Assembly (NCBI RefSeq): GCF_030372105.1
Contig: NZ_JAUDBQ010000001.1
Coordinates: forward strand, 310,001 to 374,000
DNA length: 64,000 nt
Direction: 5' to 3'
From: Cellulomonas cellasea
GTDB lineage: Bacteria > Actinomycetota > Actinomycetes > Actinomycetales > Cellulomonadaceae
Within the stretch, counting starts at the first letter, position 1. Every line of letters starts with the position of its first letter. The notes under the pieces are model-generated. The model did no database searches and was not told the DNA's origin. It saw only the letters and a program-made list of their open reading frames with translations. Positions 1 through 8,682 of this stretch are shown here, in pieces. A program made the position numbers and the translations under genes.

Positions 1-2617
1 CCCGCAGCACCTCCACCAGCGCGCGGACCGGCAGCACCGCCGGGTCGACGTGCACATGCAGGCTGCGCACCCCCGGGGTCAGGTCCACCACGCCTCGCAG
101 CCCTGCGGCGACGCGCTCCCGCACAGCCTCGCCCAGCGCGTGCACGCGCAGCCGCATGCCCAGGTCGAGGGTCATCGGGCCGTACTCGACCAGCACGTTG
201 TCGTCGGCGCCGCGCAAGTAGACGACGTCCGGGCGGCCCTCGGCGCCGCCCGTCACCCGCCCCAACACCCCGTCGTCGCCGTCCGGCCCCAGCGCGAGCC
301 CGGCGCCCACCTGGGCCCGAGCGCGCCGCGCGTCCGAGACCCGCAGTGCGTCGGCGGTCGCCTCCGGCACCGGCACGAGCCGCACCGTGTCGCCGGGCCG
401 GATCTGCCCCATCTTCCAGCGGTGCCCCGCCACCACCGTGACGGGGCAGGCGAAGCCGCCCAGGCTCGGGCCGTCGGGGCCGAGCAGGATGGGGGTGTCG
501 CCGCTCACGTTGAGCGCGCCCACCGAGTACGGGTTGTCATGCAGGTTGGACGGGTGCAGTCCCGCCTCGCCGCCATCCGGCCGGGCCCACTGCGGGCGCG
601 GGCCGGTGAGCCGGATGCCCGTGCGGTTCGCATGGGACTGCACCTGCCAGGTCGCGCCCCACAGCATCTCCATGTCGGCGGCGGTGAAGTAGGCGGGGGC
701 TGGCTGCGGCCCCTCCTGCACAGCGATCTGCCAGTGGCGCACCAGCTCGGGGCGCACCTCGGGAGGCACCGGCGCCGGCGCGGGGGCGTCGTCGGGCGCC
801 ACCCCGGGGACCAGCACGTCGCCCACCGCGAGCGCACGCCCCGTGTACCCGCCGAAGCCCCCGAGCGAGAACGTGGACGCCGAGCCCAGGTACAGCGGGA
901 CGTCGAGACCGCCGCGCAGCAGCACATAGGTGCGCAGGCCCACGTCATGCGGCGCGCCCACGTCGAGCACACCGCCCGCCGGGACCACCACGGGCTCCCA
1001 CTGCGGCACGGGCGCGCCATCGACGGTGACGGGCGCCGGCGCACCGGTCACGCACACCACGGCCTCGTGGCTGAACCGCAGTCGCGGGCCCGTGAGCGTG
1101 CACTCCAGGCCAGGGGCGCCCTCCGGATTGCCGACCGCCCGGTTGCCCCACCGGAAGGACAGGTCGTCCATCGGGCCCGACGGCGAGATGCCGACGTCCC
1201 AGTAGCCCAGCCGGCCCGGCCAGTCCTGCACGGTGGTCATCACGCCGGGGCGCAGCACGTCCACGAAGGGCTCGTCGTCGCGGACGCCACCGAGGGTCGC
1301 CGTGGTGTGCTCGGCGGCGAGCACCAGCGGGTCGGTGACGGCGGCGCGCAGCAGCGGCAGGTTGGTCTGCAGCCCGGACATCGACGTCCCGTCGAGCGCC
1401 GCCCGGGCGCGGGCGAAGGCCTCGGCACGATCGGCGCCGCGCACGATCACCTTGGCCAGCATCGGGTCATAGTGGCTCGACACCTCCTGCCCGGTCTCGA
1501 CCCAGGTGTCCACGCGCACGCCCTCCGGGAACCGCACGTCGGTCAGCAGCCCGGCGCTCGGCCGGTAGTCCTTGCGAGGGTCCTCGGCGTAGACCCGTGC
1601 CTCCACCGCATGCCCGGTCACCGCGGGGCCGTTGTCGGGCAGCCCGTCGAGGAACGACGCGTCGCCCTGCGCGAGGCGGATCATCCACCCCACCAGGTCC
1701 ACGCCGGTGACCTCCTCGGTGACGGGGTGCTCGACTTGCAGGCGGGTGTTCACCTCCAAGAAAGACGCCTCCTGGCGGTCCACGTCGTAGACGAACTCCA
1801 CGGTCCCCGCCGAGCGGTAGCCCACCGACCCGGTGAGCGCACGCGCCGCTGCCTGCATCCGCTCCCGCACCAACGACGGCAGGCCCGGCGCCGGGGCCTC
1901 CTCCACCACCTTCTGGTTGCGGCGCTGCAACGAGCAGTCCCGGTCGCCCAGGCTCACGACCCGGCCGTCGCCGTCACCGAAGACCTGCACCTCCAGGTGC
2001 CGGGCGCGCGCCACGAACCGCTCGAGGAACACCCCCGCGCTCCCGAAATGGGCGGCGGCCAGGCGTTGCACCCGCTCGTAGGCGTCCGCCAGCTCGCCGG
2101 GATCCGCGCACGCCTGCATGCCGATCCCCCCACCGCCGCCGACAGCCTTGAGCATCACCGGGTAGCCGACCTCCTCGGCGGCGGCCAGCGCCTGGGCCAC
2201 GTCGGCCAGCAGGCCGCTGCCCGCCACCATCGGCACTCCCGCCGCCTCAGCGGCCAGCCGGGCCCGGTGCTTGTCCCCGAACACCGCGAGGTGCGCGGGC
2301 GCCGGCCCCACGAAGGCGATGCCCGCCGCCTCGACATCCGCGGCGAACGCCGCGTTCTCCGACAGGAACCCGTACCCCGGGTGGATCCCGCCGGCTCCGG
2401 CGGTCAGGGCGGCGTCGAGCACCAGGTCGGCGCGCAGGTAGCTCTGCGCGGCGGGCGCCGGGCCGAGCCGGACCGCGACATCGGCCATGCGCACATGCGG
2501 CGCCGCGGCATCCGCGTCGGAGTGCACGGCGACGGTCTTCAGGCCGAGCTCGCGCGCGGTGCGGAGCACTCGGCAGGCGATCTCGCCTCGGTTGGCGACC
2601 AGGATCGTGTCGAACAC
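1..2617 (-). CDS. uca: Urea carboxylase, 3'-truncated by the window edge
   Basis: Biotin-dependent, ATP-driven carboxylation of urea to allophanate, the first step of the urea amidolyase route. About 872 codons are visible. Residues 1-450 form a biotin carboxylase unit (start FDTILVANRGEIACRV, glycine-rich KAVGGGGGIGMQ, then EVNTRLQVEHPVTEEVTG). A KipA/AHS2-type domain follows (VDVLRPGVMTTVQDWPGR), and the start of a KipI/AHS1 domain (SLHVHVDPAVLPV) runs off the left edge, so the C-terminal biotinyl domain is not seen. GTG is chosen as start because GGGAG lies 5 nt upstream and the family N-terminus begins there. The gene has its own promoter region (2618-2827) with features shared with urtA. 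An allophanate hydrolase would be expected beyond the edge (inference). The domain order distinguishes it from acetyl- or propionyl-CoA carboxylases. Confidence 0.93.
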   Translation of the reverse strand, partial: MFDTILVANRGEIACRVLRTARELGLKTVAVHSDADAAAPHVRMADVAVRLGPAPAAQSYLRADLVLDAALTAGAGGIHPGYGFLSENAAFAADVEAAGIAFVGPAPAHLAVFGDKHRARLAAEAAGVPMVAGSGLLADVAQALAAAEEVGYPVMLKAVGGGGGIGMQACADPGELADAYERVQRLAAAHFGSAGVFLERFVARARHLEVQVFGDGDGRVVSLGDRDCSLQRRNQKVVEEAPAPGLPSLVRERMQAAARALTGSVGYRSAGTVEFVYDVDRQEASFLEVNTRLQVEHPVTEEVTGVDLVGWMIRLAQGDASFLDGLPDNGPAVTGHAVEARVYAEDPRKDYRPSAGLLTDVRFPEGVRVDTWVETGQEVSSHYDPMLAKVIVRGADRAEAFARARAALDGTSMSGLQTNLPLLRAAVTDPLVLAAEHTTATLGGVRDDEPFVDVLRPGVMTTVQDWPGRLGYWDVGISPSGPMDDLSFRWGNRAVGNPEGAPGLECTLTGPRLRFSHEAVVCVTGAPAPVTVDGAPVPQWEPVVVPAGGVLDVGAPHDVGLRTYVLLRGGLDVPLYLGSASTFSLGGFGGYTGRALAVGDVLVPGVAPDDAPAPAPVPPEVRPELVRHWQIAVQEGPQPAPAYFTAADMEMLWGATWQVQSHANRTGIRLTGPRPQWARPDGGEAGLHPSNLHDNPYSVGALNVSGDTPILLGPDGPSLGGFACPVTVVAGHRWKMGQIRPGDTVRLVPVPEATADALRVSDARRARAQVGAGLALGPDGDDGVLGRVTGGAEGRPDVVYLRGADDNVLVEYGPMTLDLGMRLRVHALGEAVRERVAAGLRGVVDLTPGVRSLHVHVDPAVLPVRALVEVLR

Positions 2618-2727
2618 GGCGTCTCCCACGGATGCGCTCGGAGGTGCGAGGTCGGGCGGACCGCTCCCCCGGCGACGCCATGGGCGCATCGGCGCCGGAC
2701 GGGTCGGGGAGGCGGTCGGATCCGGGG

Positions 2728-2737
2728 GTGTATACAC
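2728..2737. promoter_or_regulatory. GTATAC-core palindrome, probable GntR operator of uca
   Basis: A perfect 10-bp palindrome GTGTATACAC lies about 21 nt downstream of the putative uca -10 element, where a bound repressor would block the promoter. FCD-type GntR proteins often bind palindromes of this kind (family knowledge), and such a regulator is encoded next door at 2828-3502. A related palindrome sits at the same place relative to the urtA promoter. Assignment to that regulator is inference. Confidence 0.6.
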
Positions 2738-2756
2738 ACCCGTATCCGCGTGGCCG

Positions 2757-2810
2757 ACGCTAGGGAGCGGGTGTTTCCCGGACCCGTGCCGGGCGTAAAC
2801 CCTGCGTTAC
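2757..2810 (-). promoter_or_regulatory. Putative uca promoter with GlnR-like half-site ladder
   Basis: Read on the minus strand, four 5-nt half-sites are spaced by exactly 6 nt: GTAAC, TTTAC, CACGG, GAAAC. After 10 nt comes a -10-like TAGCGT (2757-2762). GTnAC-n6-GaAAC repeats are the known pattern for GlnR, the actinobacterial nitrogen regulator. Here the first and last half-sites fit best. No good -35 hexamer is seen, as expected for an activator-dependent promoter. The arrangement is repeated upstream of urtA. The GlnR assignment is inference. Confidence 0.5.
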
Positions 2811-2827
2811 GGACAGATCGACCCGGC

Positions 2828-3502
2828 TCAGCCCGCGAGCGCCATGCGCGTCATCGCCGTGGCAGCCCGGTCCATGACGACCTCCAGCGACTCGCCCACG
2901 TGGCGGTGCAGCGCGCCGAGCGCCTCCTCGAGCCGGCGGTCCAGCACCAGCTCCAGGATCTCGATGTGCTCGACGACCGTCGCCGTGATCCGCTCGGCCT
3001 CCACGAAGTCGTGCATGCGCACCGCGCGGATCTTCTGGTTCACCCCGATGAGCGCGGACGTCAACTGGTCGTTCCCCGAGGCCCGGGACAACGTGAGGTG
3101 GAATCCCTCGTCCAACAGCACGAAGCCGGGCGTCGGCTCGGGCGGGTCGTCGCGCAGCGGAAGCCACCGGGCGAGCTCGTCGCGGAGCAGCGCCTCGTCA
3201 TGGCGGACGTGCGGGTTCTCGATGGCCCGCGCGATGCCCCGCAGCTCCAGGGTGATGCGCAGCTCGTAGAGGTCGCGCAGGTCGGCGAGGCTCGGCACCA
3301 CCACCGCATAGCCGTAGTCGGTGCGCTCGACCAGGCCGTCCGCCAGCAGCCGGGCGAGGGCCTCCCGCACCGGGGTGCGGGACACGCCGAACGCCTTGCC
3401 GAGCTTCGGCTCGGTGAGCCGCTCGCGCGCGGGCACCCGGCCGCCCAGGATCTCGTCCCGCAGCCGCTCGTAGATGACGTCCCGCAGCACCCGCGAGGTC
3501 AT
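2828..3502 (-). CDS. GntR-family regulator, FCD (FadR-like) type
   Basis: A 224-residue transcription factor. An N-terminal winged helix (residues about 5-70) carries the typical GntR recognition segment KAFGVSRTPVREALARL. The C-terminal all-helical FCD ligand domain includes the metal/ligand pattern around DEGFHLTLSRASGN and TVVEHIEILELV. Its ATG overlaps the urtE stop by ATGA, so it is translationally coupled to the end of urtABCDE and should be made with the importer. Location suggests local control of urea uptake and the urea carboxylase gene, with GTATAC palindromes as candidate operators. The effector is unknown and could be a urea-pathway intermediate (inference). Confidence 0.9.
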   Translation of the reverse strand: MTSRVLRDVIYERLRDEILGGRVPARERLTEPKLGKAFGVSRTPVREALARLLADGLVERTDYGYAVVVPSLADLRDLYELRITLELRGIARAIENPHVRHDEALLRDELARWLPLRDDPPEPTPGFVLLDEGFHLTLSRASGNDQLTSALIGVNQKIRAVRMHDFVEAERITATVVEHIEILELVLDRRLEEALGALHRHVGESLEVVMDRAATAMTRMALAG

Positions 3503-4200
3503 AGCGCCATCGCAGCGCGGACCTGCTCCTCCTTCTCCGCGCCACCGGCACCCTCCTCGCGGACGCGGCCGGACTCGAGCACCACGTAGCGGGCGGCGGC
3601 CGCGAGCGCGAAGCCCACATGCTGCTCCACCAGGAGCACGGCGAGGTCGCCAGCCCGGGTCAAGGCCAGCACCGCGTCCTCGATCTCCGCGACCACCGAC
3701 GGCTGGATGCCCTCGGTCGGCTCGTCGAGCAGCAGCACCCGGGGCTTGGTGATCAGCGCCCGCGCGATCGCGAGCTGCTGGCGCTGCCCCCCGGACAGGA
3801 GCCCGGCGCGGCGTCCGAGCAGCCCGCGCAGCGCGGGGAACAGGTCGAGGGCCTCGTCGGTGCGGGCCGCGCCGACCCCGCGCGGCTGGGCGTCGGCGAC
3901 GAGCAGCAGGTTCTCCCGGGCGGTGAGCTGCCCGAAGGCCTGTTGGCCCTGCGCCACGTAGGCCAGCCCGCGGCGCACCCGCTGATGCGGCCGCAGCCGG
4001 GTGACGTCCTGCCCGTCGAGCCGCACCGACCCGGACCGGGGTGCGAGCAGCCCCACGGCCGCCCGCAGCAAGGTCGTCTTCCCGGCGCCGTTGTGGCCCA
4101 TCACCGCGACGACGCCACCCGCCGGCACCGTGAGGCTCACGCCATGCACCACGGCTGTGCGCCCGTACCCCACATGCACTTCGGACAGTTCAAGCATCAT
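3499..4200 (-). CDS. urtE: Urea ABC transporter ATPase UrtE
   Basis: A 233-residue ABC ATPase of the branched-chain amino acid/urea (HAAT) class, LivF-like. It shows Walker A GHNGAGKTT, signature LLSGGQRQQLAIARAL and Walker B VLLLDEPTEGIQP. The IQPSVV segment after Walker B is typical of UrtE/LivF. The start is set at the ATG overlapping the urtD stop (ATGA) with GGGGG upstream; a second ATG follows immediately, so the protein begins Met-Met or one residue later. It works with UrtD as the energising pair for UrtB/UrtC. The product could in principle serve branched-chain amino acids, but the neighbouring urea carboxylase favours urea. Confidence 0.93.
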   Translation of the reverse strand: MMLELSEVHVGYGRTAVVHGVSLTVPAGGVVAVMGHNGAGKTTLLRAAVGLLAPRSGSVRLDGQDVTRLRPHQRVRRGLAYVAQGQQAFGQLTARENLLLVADAQPRGVGAARTDEALDLFPALRGLLGRRAGLLSGGQRQQLAIARALITKPRVLLLDEPTEGIQPSVVAEIEDAVLALTRAGDLAVLLVEQHVGFALAAAARYVVLESGRVREEGAGGAEKEEQVRAAMAL

Positions 4201-5015
4201 TCCCCCGTCCTGACGGCGGCAGCGCGCCCTCGTGTCCCGTGGCCGCTGCCGAGGTACACCTCGACGACGCGCGGGTCGGCCTGCACCTGCGCCACCGACC
4301 CCTCGCTGAGCACCGCGCCCTGGTGCAGCACGGTGACCGACGAGGCGAAACTGCGCAGGAACTCCATGTCGTGCTCGACGACCACGACGGTCCGCTCGGC
4401 GCCGATGCGCCGCAGGAGCTGCCCGGTCTCCTCTCGCTCGGCGTGGCTCATGCCGGCCACGGGCTCGTCGAGCAGCAGCAGGCGGGAGTCCTGCACCAGC
4501 AGCATCCCGATCTCCAGCCACTGCTTCTGCCCGTGCGCGAGCACCCCGGCGAGCCTGTCCCGGGCCCCCGTGAGCCCGATGACCTCCAGGGCCTCCTCGA
4601 CGGCGGGCGGCGTGCCGGACCGCCTGCGCAGCAACGTGCCCGGCCCGCGACGCGGGCCCGCCGCGATGTCGAGGTTCTGCAGCACGGTGAGCTCGTCGAA
4701 GACGCTGGCGGTCTGGAAGGTGCGCCCCACCCCCGAGCGGGCGATGCGGTGCACCTTGGCGCCGACCAGTTCCACGCCACCGAACTGCGCGGACCCGGTG
4801 GCGGGCGCCAAGCCGGTGAGCGCGTCGACGATCGTCGTCTTCCCGGCGCCGTTGGGCCCGATGAGGAACCGCAGGTCGCCCTGCGTGACGGTGAGGTCCA
4901 CGCCGTCCACGGCCACGAACCCGTCGAACTCGACCCGCAGGCCGCGGACCTCGAGGTAGTCGTGCCGGAACCGCTGGGCTGTCACGTCGGGCGCCGTCGA
5001 CTCGGACTCGGTCAT
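4197..5015 (-). CDS. urtD: Urea ABC transporter ATPase UrtD
   Basis: A 272-residue LivG-like ABC ATPase. Walker A reads GPNGAGKTTIVDALTG, the signature region is LAHGQKQWLEIGML, and Walker B is LLLLDEPVAGMSHAE. The HGQKQWLEIG form in place of the usual LSGGQ is characteristic of UrtD, and is good evidence for urea rather than amino acid transport (family knowledge). The N-terminus carries about 20 extra polar residues. The gene is ATGA-coupled to urtC upstream and to urtE downstream, indicating one tightly translated unit. Confidence 0.94.
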   Translation of the reverse strand: MTESESTAPDVTAQRFRHDYLEVRGLRVEFDGFVAVDGVDLTVTQGDLRFLIGPNGAGKTTIVDALTGLAPATGSAQFGGVELVGAKVHRIARSGVGRTFQTASVFDELTVLQNLDIAAGPRRGPGTLLRRRSGTPPAVEEALEVIGLTGARDRLAGVLAHGQKQWLEIGMLLVQDSRLLLLDEPVAGMSHAEREETGQLLRRIGAERTVVVVEHDMEFLRSFASSVTVLHQGAVLSEGSVAQVQADPRVVEVYLGSGHGTRGRAAAVRTGE

Positions 5016-6226
5016 GGCAGCCTCCCTGCGGTCGCCGCGGATGGGTCGGAGGGTTCAGGTGGGGTGAGCGCGTCGGCGCCCGGGGCGGGCGCCGTGTCGT
5101 CGTCGGACGGCGAGGCCTGCCCCGATCCGGCCACGCCCGGTGCGGCCGGCCCAGGGGCCGTCGACCGGCGCCGTCGCCACACCGCGCCGAGGGACGCGAG
5201 CCCGCCGGGCATGAACGCCACGACCAGGATGAACAGCGCGCCCTGGAAGTAGATCCACATCGACGGGAAGGACTCCGACAGGCTGGTCTGCGCCCAGGAC
5301 ACCGCGATGGCGCCGAGCACCGGCCCCAGCAGCGTGGCCCGGCCGCCGATGGCCACGCCCACCAGGAACGCGATGGACGGCACCACGCCGACGTCGGCGG
5401 GCGAGATGATCCCGACGATGGGCACGAACAGCGCCCCGCCGATGCCGGCGAACGCCGCGGCCACCGCGTAGGCGACGACTTTGACCTTCGCGGGGTCGTA
5501 GCCGAGGAACCGGACGCGGTTCTCCTGGTCGCGCACCGCGACGAGCAGCTCGCCGAACCGGGACACCATGAGCAGCCGCACCACGGCGACCATCACCAGC
5601 AGCGTCCCAGCGGCGATGAAGAACAGCATCCGCTTGTTCACGGGGTCGGCGAGGTCGAAGCCGAAGAACGAGCGGAACCCGTTGAGCCCGTTGGTGCCGC
5701 CGGTGACCTTCTGCTGCCCGATGAGCAGGATCGCGAACGCCGCGGCGAGCGCCTGGGACAGGATCGCGAAGTACGCGCCGCGCACCCGGCGGCTGAACAC
5801 CGCCCATCCCAGGCCGGTGGCCACGAGCACCGGGACCACGACGATCGCGAGGATCGTCACGAGCGGGCTGCGGAACGGCTCCCACCAACCCGGCACCGTG
5901 CCGTCGCCGTACAGCAGCATGAAGTCCGGCACCCCGCCCGGCCCGGCGTCGGCGAGTTTGAGGTGCATGGCCATGAGGTAGCCGCCCAGGCCGAAGTACA
6001 CGCCCTGGCCGAGGGTGAGCATCCCGCCGCGCCCCCAGGCCAGCCCGATGCCGACGGCGACCATCGCCAGGCACAGGAACTTCGCCAGCAGGTTGAGCCG
6101 GAAGTCGGAGAGCGCGGCGGGCGCGATGCCGAACAGGAGCACCGCCGCGAGCGCGAAGCCGCCCAGCGTGCGGGCCCGGCTGCCAGCGAGCAGCCGCTCC
6201 CGCGCGGTGGCCAACTGCGCGCTCAT
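5012..6226 (-). CDS. urtC: Urea ABC transporter permease UrtC
   Basis: A 404-residue LivM-like permease with many hydrophobic helices between about residues 20 and 350. It contains the permease motif GLAWGRGGMLTLGQGVYFGLGG and a cytoplasmic coupling loop near RDQENRVRFLGYDP. The C-terminus is a hydrophilic Pro/Ala/Asp-rich tail of about 60 residues, longer than usual for the family and probably disordered. The reading frame stays open well upstream, but the ATG at 6226 overlaps the urtB stop by ATGA and gives the normal family N-terminus. It forms the membrane channel with UrtB. Confidence 0.93.
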   Translation of the reverse strand: MSAQLATARERLLAGSRARTLGGFALAAVLLFGIAPAALSDFRLNLLAKFLCLAMVAVGIGLAWGRGGMLTLGQGVYFGLGGYLMAMHLKLADAGPGGVPDFMLLYGDGTVPGWWEPFRSPLVTILAIVVVPVLVATGLGWAVFSRRVRGAYFAILSQALAAAFAILLIGQQKVTGGTNGLNGFRSFFGFDLADPVNKRMLFFIAAGTLLVMVAVVRLLMVSRFGELLVAVRDQENRVRFLGYDPAKVKVVAYAVAAAFAGIGGALFVPIVGIISPADVGVVPSIAFLVGVAIGGRATLLGPVLGAIAVSWAQTSLSESFPSMWIYFQGALFILVVAFMPGGLASLGAVWRRRRSTAPGPAAPGVAGSGQASPSDDDTAPAPGADALTPPEPSDPSAATAGRLP

Positions 6227-7107
6227 GCCAGGCTCCGAGTCCGCACGGCGACCAGACCCTGCGGCCTGGCCTGCAGGAACGCGACGATGGCCACGAAGAC
6301 GAGCACCTTCGCGATGCTCGTGGTGGTCGAGTACTCGATGCTCGCCTGCAACAGGCCCAGCGCGAAGGCGGCGATCACAGTGCCCTTGAGCTGCCCGATG
6401 CCCCCGGCGACGACCACGAGGAACGCGTCGACGATGTACGCGGTGCCAAGCGTCGGGCCGATGGACCCGAGCAGGGTGAGGGTGACCCCGGCGACGCCCG
6501 CGACCCCGGAGCCGATGAAGAACGTCAGCCGGTCGGTGGCCCGGGTGGAGATGCCCGTGGTCTCGGCGAGGTCGCGGTTCTGCACGGTGGCGCGGATCTG
6601 GCGGCCCAGCGGAGTCAGGCGCAGCACCAGGGCCAGCGCCGTCACGCAGACGACGGCGACGAGCAGGATGAACAGGCGGGTCTTCGGCATGCCGATCCCG
6701 AAGACCTGCACGGCGCCCGACAGCCACTGCGGCGCCCGCACGTCGACGTTCGGCGCCCCGAACACGTCGCGCGCGAGCTGCTGGAGCACCAGCGCGACAC
6801 CCCAGGTGACGAGCAGCGTGTCGAGGGGGCGGCGGTGCATGCGGGACAGCAGCGTGACCTCGAGCAGCAGCCCGATCAGCCCGCCCACCAGGAACCCGAT
6901 GACCAGCGAGACCAGCAGCGACACCCCGGCGTCGGAGACGATCCCCTGCACCACGTACGCGGTGTAGGCGCCGGCCATCATGAGCTCGCCGTGCGCCATG
7001 TTGATGACGCCCATCTGGCCGAAGGTGAGCGCCAGGCCCAGCGCCGCGAGCAGCAGCACCGACCCGAGGCTCAGCCCGGCGAACAGCTGTGAGAACAGGG
7101 CATCCAT
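6223..7107 (-). CDS. urtB: Urea ABC transporter permease UrtB
   Basis: A 294-residue LivH-like inner-membrane permease, hydrophobic throughout. It begins MDALFSQLFAGLSLGSVLLL and includes the conserved GLALTFGQMGVINMAHGELM segment and the cytoplasmic loop RDLAETTGISTRATDR. The segment GQMGVINMAHGE is the typical UrtB version of this motif. It pairs with UrtC. The gene lies 80 nt downstream of urtA, separated by a strong stem-loop, while the rest of the cluster is overlapping. The ATG is preceded by a GGGG-rich ribosome-binding region. Confidence 0.94.
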   Translation of the reverse strand: MDALFSQLFAGLSLGSVLLLAALGLALTFGQMGVINMAHGELMMAGAYTAYVVQGIVSDAGVSLLVSLVIGFLVGGLIGLLLEVTLLSRMHRRPLDTLLVTWGVALVLQQLARDVFGAPNVDVRAPQWLSGAVQVFGIGMPKTRLFILLVAVVCVTALALVLRLTPLGRQIRATVQNRDLAETTGISTRATDRLTFFIGSGVAGVAGVTLTLLGSIGPTLGTAYIVDAFLVVVAGGIGQLKGTVIAAFALGLLQASIEYSTTTSIAKVLVFVAIVAFLQARPQGLVAVRTRSLA

Positions 7108-7133
7108 CCCCGGCCCCTTTCCGTGCGGCCTGC

Positions 7134-7167
7134 CCGTCCCGGCGCCGTGGTGGCGGCGCCGGGACGG
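7134..7167 (-). terminator. Stem-loop between urtA and urtB
   Basis: Perfect 13-bp arms (7134-7146 and 7155-7167) enclose an 8-nt loop. No U-tract follows on the minus strand. In ABC importer operons a hairpin after the binding-protein gene usually stabilises that message or terminates part of the transcripts, giving more binding protein than membrane parts (family knowledge). It is therefore read as a partial terminator or processing hairpin inside the operon rather than the operon's end. Confidence 0.65.
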
Positions 7168-7187
7168 ACGGGCGGTGGCGGCTCAGG

Positions 7188-8453
7188 TCAGGAGAGGCCC
7201 TCGGCCCAGTCGTAGCCCTTGAGGAACGGGTCGGGCTCGATGGCGCCGTCGGAGGCCCACTCGGTGTGGATGAGGCCGTCGGCGCCGATCTTGCCGATGA
7301 GCGCGGTCTTGGCGATGTGGTGGTTCTCGCCGTTGACGGTCACCGTGCCCTCGGGGGCGTCGAAGGTGACCCCGTCGGCGGCCTCCTGGATCGCGGCCAC
7401 GTCGAAGGACTCGGCCTTCTCGACCATGAGCTTCCACAGGTGCAGCGAGGTGTAGGCGGCCTCCATCGGGTCGGAGGTGACGCGGTCCTCGCCGTAGGCG
7501 GCCTTGAACGCCTTGACGAAGGTGGTGTTCTCGGCGCTCTCGACGGTCTGGTAGTAGTTCCAGGCGGTGAGCTGGCCCTCGATGTTCTCCACGCCGATGC
7601 CGCCGACCTCCTCCTCGGCGATCGACACCGAGACGACGGGCAGCGCGTCCTTGCCGAGCCCGGCGTTCTTGTACTCCTTGAAGAACGCCACGTTGGAGTC
7701 GCCGTTCAGAGTGTTGAAGACCGCGTCGGCGCCGGAGCCCTTGAGCTTGTTGACGATCGTCGAGAAGTCCGTGTGGCCGAGCGGCGCGTACTCCTCGCCG
7801 ACGATCTCGATGCCGTTGGCCTCGGCGTAGGCGTTGATGATCTTGTTGGCCGTGCGGGGGAAGACGTAGTCGGAGCCGACCAGGAAGACCTTCGTCTTGC
7901 CCTGCTCCTTGAGGTAGTCCATGCCCGGCACGATCTGCTGGTTGGTCGTGGCGCCCGTGTAGAAGATGTTCGGCGACGACTCCAGCCCCTCGTACTGCAC
8001 CGGGTAGAACAGCAGCGAGTTCTTCGACTCGAACACCGGGAGCATCGCCTTACGGCTCGAGGACGTCCACCCGCCGAAGACCGCGGCGACGCAGTCGCTG
8101 GCGATGAGCTTCTCGGCCTTCTCGGCGAAGACCGTGGGCTCCGAGGCGCCATCCTCGCCGATCACCTCGAGCTGCTTGCCGAGCACGCCGCCGTCGGCGT
8201 TGATCTCCTCGGCGGCCAGGTCCAGCGCGTCGCGCACGGTCTGCTCGGAGATCGCCATCGTCCCGGACAGCGAGTTGAGGAACCCGATCTTCACCGTGTC
8301 GCCCGAGGTGTCGACGCAGGAGGCTCCTCCGGAGGCCGACGCGGCGGCGGGGTCGGCGGCGGAGTCGGTGCGGGAGCCGCAGCCGCTGACGGCCAGGGCG
8401 ACCGTGAGCGCGACGGCTGGCAGCGCGAGTGCGCGGGTGCGAGGTCTGGTCAA
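7188..8453 (-). CDS. urtA: Urea ABC transporter substrate-binding lipoprotein UrtA
   Basis: A 421-residue extracytoplasmic binding protein. The signal peptide ends in lipobox ALAVSGCGS, so the mature protein is lipid-anchored. The mature part follows the HAAT/type-1 periplasmic-binding fold: [16 protein letters not shown] at the start, [16 protein letters not shown], and [20 protein letters not shown], all close to the UrtA/FmdD family pattern. The start is a TTG at 8453, with AAAGG 7 nt upstream. The open frame extends further upstream but without a signal-like N-terminus. It is first in the operon and preceded by the promoter region at 8560-8613. Confidence 0.93.
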   Translation of the reverse strand: MTRPRTRALALPAVALTVALAVSGCGSRTDSAADPAAASASGGASCVDTSGDTVKIGFLNSLSGTMAISEQTVRDALDLAAEEINADGGVLGKQLEVIGEDGASEPTVFAEKAEKLIASDCVAAVFGGWTSSSRKAMLPVFESKNSLLFYPVQYEGLESSPNIFYTGATTNQQIVPGMDYLKEQGKTKVFLVGSDYVFPRTANKIINAYAEANGIEIVGEEYAPLGHTDFSTIVNKLKGSGADAVFNTLNGDSNVAFFKEYKNAGLGKDALPVVSVSIAEEEVGGIGVENIEGQLTAWNYYQTVESAENTTFVKAFKAAYGEDRVTSDPMEAAYTSLHLWKLMVEKAESFDVAAIQEAADGVTFDAPEGTVTVNGENHHIAKTALIGKIGADGLIHTEWASDGAIEPDPFLKGYDWAEGLS

Positions 8454-8528
8454 CGGAGTGCCTTTCGCTGGAGGGATTCCTGCGTGGTCAGGCCGGGGAC
8501 CGTCGGGGACCACCGCGCTGTGTCCCGG

Positions 8529-8540
8529 CGTGTATACGTC
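8529..8540. promoter_or_regulatory. GTATAC-core palindrome upstream of urtA
   Basis: The sequence CGTGTATACGTC has a perfect GTATAC core. It lies 22 nt downstream of the putative urtA -10 element, almost the same offset as the palindrome at uca (21 nt). It is a probable operator for the GntR/FCD regulator encoded at the end of this operon, which would make the operon self-regulated. Binding is inferred from position and symmetry only. Confidence 0.55.
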
Positions 8541-8559
8541 CCTGTGGCCATGACGCTGG

Positions 8560-8613
8560 ACGCTAGAGACGCGGTGTTTCATCCCTCTTCGCCCCGCGTG
8601 AACACGACGTTTC
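8560..8613 (-). promoter_or_regulatory. Putative urtA promoter with GlnR-like half-site ladder
   Basis: On the minus strand, half-sites GAAAC, TTCAC, CGAAG, GAAAC are each separated by 6 nt. After 10 nt comes TAGCGT (8560-8565) as -10. The geometry is the same as at uca (2757-2810): equal half-site spacing and an identical 10-nt gap to an identical -10. The outer half-sites match the GaAAC part of the GlnR consensus. Activation by a nitrogen regulator is an inference. Confidence 0.5.
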
Positions 8614-8682
8614 GGGTCGGTCTCGATCCCGACGCGACCCCCGCGCCCGATCCCGCCAGCGCGCCGACGTAGCCTCGGAGCC

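Noticed and set aside
50..3589. Plus-strand open frame of 1179 codons
   Set aside because: It lies antisense to the urea carboxylase and GntR genes, which show clear family motifs. The translation is Arg/His/Pro-rich without domains, a usual artefact in very GC-rich DNA.
3499..4521. Longer version of UrtE starting at 4521
   Set aside because: The extra N-terminal part is an out-of-frame reading of urtD. The ATGA overlap at 4200 and the ATPase N-terminus set the real start.
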